Source of the DNA: Gammaproteobacteria bacterium
GTDB taxonomy: Bacteria > Pseudomonadota > Gammaproteobacteria > Xanthomonadales > SZUA-36
Reading direction: 5' to 3'
Assembly: GCA_030428105.1 (NCBI GenBank)
Contig: JAUIBE010000009.1
Location: 1-64,000 of the forward strand
DNA: 64,000 nucleotides
Below, in pieces: positions 60,610 to 64,000 of this stretch (the stretch's first letter is position 1; every line of letters begins with the position of its first letter). The translations under genes and the position numbers were made by a program. The notes beneath the pieces are model-generated. The model saw only the letters and a program-made list of their open reading frames with translations, did no database searches and had not been told where the DNA came from.

Positions 60610-61179
60610 TCAGGCTTCAGTCTGCAGCACCGCGCGGATGCGGTGATTGACTTCCTCGATGGTGCCCTCGCCCAGAACGCGGGTGAGCTGGCCCTTGTCG
60701 GCGTAGAAATCCACCACCGGCGCGGTCTGCTCCTGGTACACCTGCATGCGCTTGCGTACCGTTTCCTCGCTGTCGTCGCTGCGGCCCTCTTCCTGCGCGC
60801 GCTTGGCGATGCGCGCCACCACCTGCTCGGTGTCGACGTCAATCTGGATGGCCACGTCCAGCGGCTGGCCAATGCGCTCCAGCACCACGTCCAGCGCGCT
60901 GGCCTGGCTCAGGTTGCGCGGGTAACCGTCCAGGATAAAGCCGCCTTTGGCGTCTTCCGCCTGCAGGCGTTCTTCGATCAGGCCCAGCATGATGTCGTCG
61001 GAGACCAGTTCGCCGCGGTCCATCACCGCCTTGGCTTTCTGGCCAAGCTCGCTGCCGGCTTCAACGGCGGCGCGCAGCAGCACGCCGGTGCTGATGTGCG
61101 GCACCTGCAAATCTTCGGTCAGGATGGCGGCCTGGGTGCCCTTGCCGGAACCCGGCGCACCCAAAAGGACAATACGCAT
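60610..61179 (-). CDS. adk: Adenylate kinase (short form)
   Basis: Interconverts ATP + AMP and 2 ADP. 189 aa with P-loop GAPGSGKGTQAA, HISTGVLLRAAV, LDGYPRNLSQA and KRAQEEGRSDDSEETVRKRM. The LID region is a short loop, without the extended zinc-type insert of the long form (about 214 aa in E. coli). Divergent from the PPi-dependent PFK gene, 117 bp apart between start codons. Confidence 0.95.
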   Translation of the reverse strand: MRIVLLGAPGSGKGTQAAILTEDLQVPHISTGVLLRAAVEAGSELGQKAKAVMDRGELVSDDIMLGLIEERLQAEDAKGGFILDGYPRNLSQASALDVVLERIGQPLDVAIQIDVDTEQVVARIAKRAQEEGRSDDSEETVRKRMQVYQEQTAPVVDFYADKGQLTRVLGEGTIEEVNHRIRAVLQTEA

Positions 61180-61296
61180 GAAAGAGGTCTCAACGTCTAC
61201 TAAAATAGGGCGCTAACGCTAACCGCTCCCATGGGCCAAGTCAACGCGGCCGCGGCCCACGCAAGCGGCACCCAACCTGACCTGCGAGCCTGGCCC

Positions 61297-62556
61297 ATGA
61301 AGCAAAACATCCTCTATGCCCAATCCGGCGGCGTAACCCCCGTCATCAACGCAACCGCCTGCGGTGTCATCGAGACCGCGCGGGAAAACCGAGCGAAGAT
61401 CGGCAAGGTGTATGCCGCCAAGGACGGCATCATCGGCGCGCTGCGCGAAGAGCTGATCGACACCAGCAAGGAACGCAAGGCGGATATTGCCGGGCTGAAG
61501 CACACCCCGGGTGGCGCCTTCGGCTCCTGCCGCTTCAAGCTAAAGAGCCTGGAAGAAAGCGCGCGTGAGTACGAGCGCCTGGTGGAGGTGCTGAAGGCGC
61601 ACAACATCGGCTACTTCTTCTACAACGGCGGCGGTGACTCCGCCGACACCGCCTACAAGGTTTCACAGATCAGCGACAAGCTGGGTTACCCGGTGCAGTG
61701 CATCGGCGTGCCCAAGACCATCGACAACGACCTGCCGATCACCGACTGCTGCCCCGGCTTTGGCTCGGTGGCGAAGTACGTGGCGGTTTCCATCATGGAG
61801 GCCAGCCTCGATGTGGCGTCCATGGCATCCAGCTCCACCAAGGTGTTCGTGCTGGAGGTGATGGGGCGCCATGCGGGCTGGATTGCCGCGGCCGGCGGCC
61901 TGGCTTGCCGCGAAAAAGGCGACCCGCCGCACGTCATCCTGTTCCCCGAGATTCCGTTCAAGCAGCGCGAGTTCCTCAAGAAAGTGAAAGAGGCGGTTGA
62001 GACCCACGGTTACTGCTCCATCGTGGTTTCCGAGGGAGTGCGCGATGCGCGCGGCAAGTTCCTGGCCGACCAGGGCACCAAGGACGCTTTTGGCCACGCC
62101 CAGCTGGGTGGCGTGGCGCCGGTGGTGGCCGGTTTGGTCAAGGCCAAGCTGGGCTACAAGTACCACTGGGCCGTTTCCGACTACCTGCAGCGCTCGGCGC
62201 GCCACGTGGCCTCGGAAACCGATGTTGATCACGCCTACTCGGTGGGCAAAGCGGCGGTTGAGCTGGCGCTGGCCGGTAAAAACGGCGTGATGCCGGTGAT
62301 CAAGCGCCTTTCTGACGACCCGTACAAATGGACGGTGGATGAAGCCCCGCTGTCGCGCGTGGCCAATCGCGAAAAAATGATGCCCCGGCGCTATATCACT
62401 AAGGACGGGTTTGGCATCACGCCTTCTGCGCGCAGGTACCTCGAGCCACTGATTCGTGGTGAGGCCTACCCGCCCTACGGCAAAGACGGCCTTCCGCAGT
62501 ATGTGCAACTCAAGAAAGTGCTGGTTGACAAGAAGCTGCCTGCCTTCAAGGTGTAG
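61297..62556 (+). CDS. pfp: Pyrophosphate-dependent 6-phosphofructokinase
   Basis: Phosphorylates fructose-6-phosphate with PPi instead of ATP, reversibly. 419 aa from ATG at 61297 (MKQNILYAQSGGVTPVINATA); an in-frame ATG at 61231 adds 22 non-conserved residues. Motifs: FFYNGGGDSADTAYK, the catalytic GVPKTIDNDLPITDCCPGFGS, EVMGRHAGWIAAA and SEGVRDARGKF. The GGDS with Asp and the K-TIDND form fit PPi-type enzymes rather than ATP-PFK (GGDGS). It lies 230 bp upstream of hppA, which also uses PPi. Confidence 0.9.
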   Translation: MKQNILYAQSGGVTPVINATACGVIETARENRAKIGKVYAAKDGIIGALREELIDTSKERKADIAGLKHTPGGAFGSCRFKLKSLEESAREYERLVEVLKAHNIGYFFYNGGGDSADTAYKVSQISDKLGYPVQCIGVPKTIDNDLPITDCCPGFGSVAKYVAVSIMEASLDVASMASSSTKVFVLEVMGRHAGWIAAAGGLACREKGDPPHVILFPEIPFKQREFLKKVKEAVETHGYCSIVVSEGVRDARGKFLADQGTKDAFGHAQLGGVAPVVAGLVKAKLGYKYHWAVSDYLQRSARHVASETDVDHAYSVGKAAVELALAGKNGVMPVIKRLSDDPYKWTVDEAPLSRVANREKMMPRRYITKDGFGITPSARRYLEPLIRGEAYPPYGKDGLPQYVQLKKVLVDKKLPAFKV

Positions 62557-62623
62557 TTTGTTTGCAAAAGGGGAGTATTTGCCTGCTTTTGGCCGCTGAT
62601 TCACTGCAATGGGCTGTTTTAGG

Positions 62624-62632
62624 TGATATATT
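62624..62632 (+). promoter_or_regulatory. Extended -10 promoter for hppA
   Basis: TGATATATT matches the extended -10 form (TGn plus TATATT, five of six). The start would be near 62640, so the mRNA leader of about 147 nt would contain the whole inverted repeat at 62648-62721. No good -35 is present. Confidence 0.5.
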
Positions 62633-62647
62633 CCCCGCGCGAGAAAA

Positions 62648-62721
62648 GGGGTCAGAGTAAAAATTGACCCTGGGACATTTGCTGGTTAAGGCCGCCGTGT
62701 TCCAATTTTTACTCTGACCCC
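62648..62721. repeat. Perfect 19-bp inverted repeat in the hppA leader (MITE/REP-like)
   Basis: GGGGTCAGAGTAAAAATTG (62648-62666) and its exact reverse complement (62703-62721) flank 36 nt. The GGGGTCAGAGTA sequence recurs in many proteobacteria near REP-associated tyrosine transposases (IS200-like), so this may be a small mobile palindrome. No transposase is present here. In RNA it would fold to a strong long hairpin before the hppA ribosome-binding site. Confidence 0.8.
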
Positions 62722-62786
62722 AAAATTTTAAGAGAATCTGAAGCAGGAATTGCCGGAAACTCGTTCCGGCCGTGGGAGGAAATCTA

Positions 62787-64000
62787 ATGAGTAACGAAAT
62801 GGCGCTCTGGCTCGCCCTGGGCGCGTCTATCCTTGCGGTTATTTATGGTGTCGCCACTGCGATGTGGGTGCTTGGTAAGCCCGCCGGCAGCGACAGGATG
62901 CGCAACATCGCCGCGGCGGTGCAGGAAGGCGCGAAGGCCTACATGAACCGCCAGTACGGCACCATCGGACTGGTTGGCATCATCCTGTTCTTCGGGGTTG
63001 GCCTGGCACTGGACTGGGCGACCGCCGGCGGTTTCGCCATCGGCGCGATATTCTCGGCCCTGGCTGGTTACATCGGCATGTTTGTCTCGGTGCGCGCCAA
63101 CGTGCGTACTGCCGAGGCGGCCAAAGACGGCATTGCCCCGGCGCTCAAGGTGGCATTCCGTGGTGGCGCCATCACCGGCATGCTGGTGGTTGGCCTGGGC
63201 CTGCTCGGCGTGGCCGGCTACTTCGCACTGCTCGAATCCATGGGCTTTTCTGACGATGCCACCCTCCATGCCCTGGTTGGCCTGGCTTTCGGTGGCTCGC
63301 TGATTTCCATCTTCGCGCGACTGGGCGGCGGTATCTTTACCAAGGGCGCCGATGTGGGCGCCGACCTGGTGGGCAAGGTTGAAGCCGGCATCCCCGAGGA
63401 TGATCCGCGCAACCCGGCGGTGATCGCCGATAACGTGGGCGACAACGTGGGTGACTGTGCTGGTATGGCCGCCGACCTGTTTGAAACCTACGCCGTGACA
63501 CTGGTTGCCACCATGCTGCTTGGCTCGCTGGCCGCAGCCGAATGGGGTGTCAACGCGGTGATCTACCCGATGGTGCTTGGCGGGCTGTCCATCATCGCCT
63601 CAGTGCTCGGCACCTTCGTGGTCAGCACCAAGGAAGGTGGCAAGATCATGGGCGCGCTGTACAAGGGCGTCATTGCCTCGGGCGTGCTCGCGGCGATTGC
63701 CTTCTACCCGGTCACCAACATGATGATGGGTGAAGGCTCCACCAACCTGTATTTTGCATCGCTGATCGGCCTGGGCCTGACGGCGGCGATGGTATTCATC
63801 ACCGAGTACTACACCGGCACCGAGTTTTCGCCGGTGAAGAAGGTGGCCGAGGCATCCACCCTGGGTCACGCCACCAACATCATTGCGGGCCTGGGGATTT
63901 CCATGAAATCCACCGCCCTGCCGGTGCTGGCAGTGTGCGCCTCCATTTGGGGCGCCTATGAGCTTGCCGGCCTGTACGGCATTGCGATTGCAGCCACCTC
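62787..64000 (+). CDS. hppA: Membrane-bound H+-translocating pyrophosphatase (partial, truncated by window end)
   Basis: Pumps protons (or Na+) using PPi hydrolysis. The first 404 codons are present. Start [21 protein letters not shown] is preceded by GGGAGGAAA, a strong ribosome-binding site. PPi-binding text [22 protein letters not shown] and [22 protein letters not shown] identify the family. The residues that decide K+ dependence are beyond the window end, so that class cannot be called. Its predicted leader contains a large inverted repeat. It is next to PPi-dependent PFK. Confidence 0.95.
   Translation, partial: MSNEMALWLALGASILAVIYGVATAMWVLGKPAGSDRMRNIAAAVQEGAKAYMNRQYGTIGLVGIILFFGVGLALDWATAGGFAIGAIFSALAGYIGMFVSVRANVRTAEAAKDGIAPALKVAFRGGAITGMLVVGLGLLGVAGYFALLESMGFSDDATLHALVGLAFGGSLISIFARLGGGIFTKGADVGADLVGKVEAGIPEDDPRNPAVIADNVGDNVGDCAGMAADLFETYAVTLVATMLLGSLAAAEWGVNAVIYPMVLGGLSIIASVLGTFVVSTKEGGKIMGALYKGVIASGVLAAIAFYPVTNMMMGEGSTNLYFASLIGLGLTAAMVFITEYYTGTEFSPVKKVAEASTLGHATNIIAGLGISMKSTALPVLAVCASIWGAYELAGLYGIAIAAT

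Overview
The window is one continuous stretch of a GC-rich gammaproteobacterial chromosome that includes the replication origin neighbourhood. The evidence is the origin gene order (rpmH, rnpA, yidC and mnmE on one strand, dnaA, dnaN, recF and gyrB on the other), a two-subunit glycyl-tRNA synthetase, the CmoA/CmoB tRNA wobble pathway, an LPS pathway (WaaA, LpxL-type acyltransferase, WaaL-like), Mpl, GlnE and the C5 haem pathway (HemL). DUF3379, DUF4252, PPi-dependent phosphofructokinase and H+-PPase genes suggest a free-living relative of the Xanthomonadales/Chromatiales, but that placement is inference. No rRNA, tRNA, CRISPR array, phage or intact IS is visible.

Layout. 0-7.5 kb: RND efflux adaptor and pump, a structured intergenic region, and a membrane-spanning propeller/LuxR regulator on the opposite strand. 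7.5-13 kb: gabD, then mnmE, yidC, rnpA and rpmH transcribed away from dnaA. 13-19.4 kb: dnaA, an oriC-like region with DnaA boxes and trinucleotide repeats, dnaN, recF (with two parS-like palindromes) and gyrB. 19.4-30.3 kb: a degenerate HAD-like gene, glyS, glyQ, a glutamine amidotransferase, an NfeD-like protein, cmoA, cmoB, several small envelope or unknown proteins, an amidase, DUF2333, and an ECF sigma factor with a DUF3379 partner. 30.3-45.9 kb: thiC, pcm, tolC, waaA, lpxL, a WaaL-like polymerase/ligase, glnE, an MscS channel, an SCO protein and membrane proteins. 46-54.3 kb: groES-groEL, a second ECF operon with an anti-sigma factor and two DUF4252 proteins, DUF192, YegP, a CpdA-like phosphodiesterase, rubredoxin, thiE and hemL. 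54.3-64 kb: a sulfatase-fold membrane enzyme, a DedA/PAP2/LssY fusion, a LON-substrate-domain protein, mpl, a TusA-like protein, adk, PPi-dependent PFK and the start of hppA.

Most of the window is housekeeping. The most notable non-gene signals are: (1) a possible complete small-RNA unit at 4325-4715, with paired CCCCTA palindromes, a 17-bp-spaced promoter, several hairpins and a terminator, next to the LuxR-type membrane regulator; (2) two parS-like palindromes inside recF; (3) a perfect 19-bp inverted repeat in the predicted leader of hppA; (4) several genes whose start codon lies 5-8 nt after a -10-like hexamer with no Shine-Dalgarno, suggesting leaderless transcription; (5) two proteins that keep an enzyme fold but seem to have lost its catalytic residues (161-aa HAD-like protein; PAP2 part of the DedA fusion). 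All domain names come from reading motifs by eye. No database search was run.
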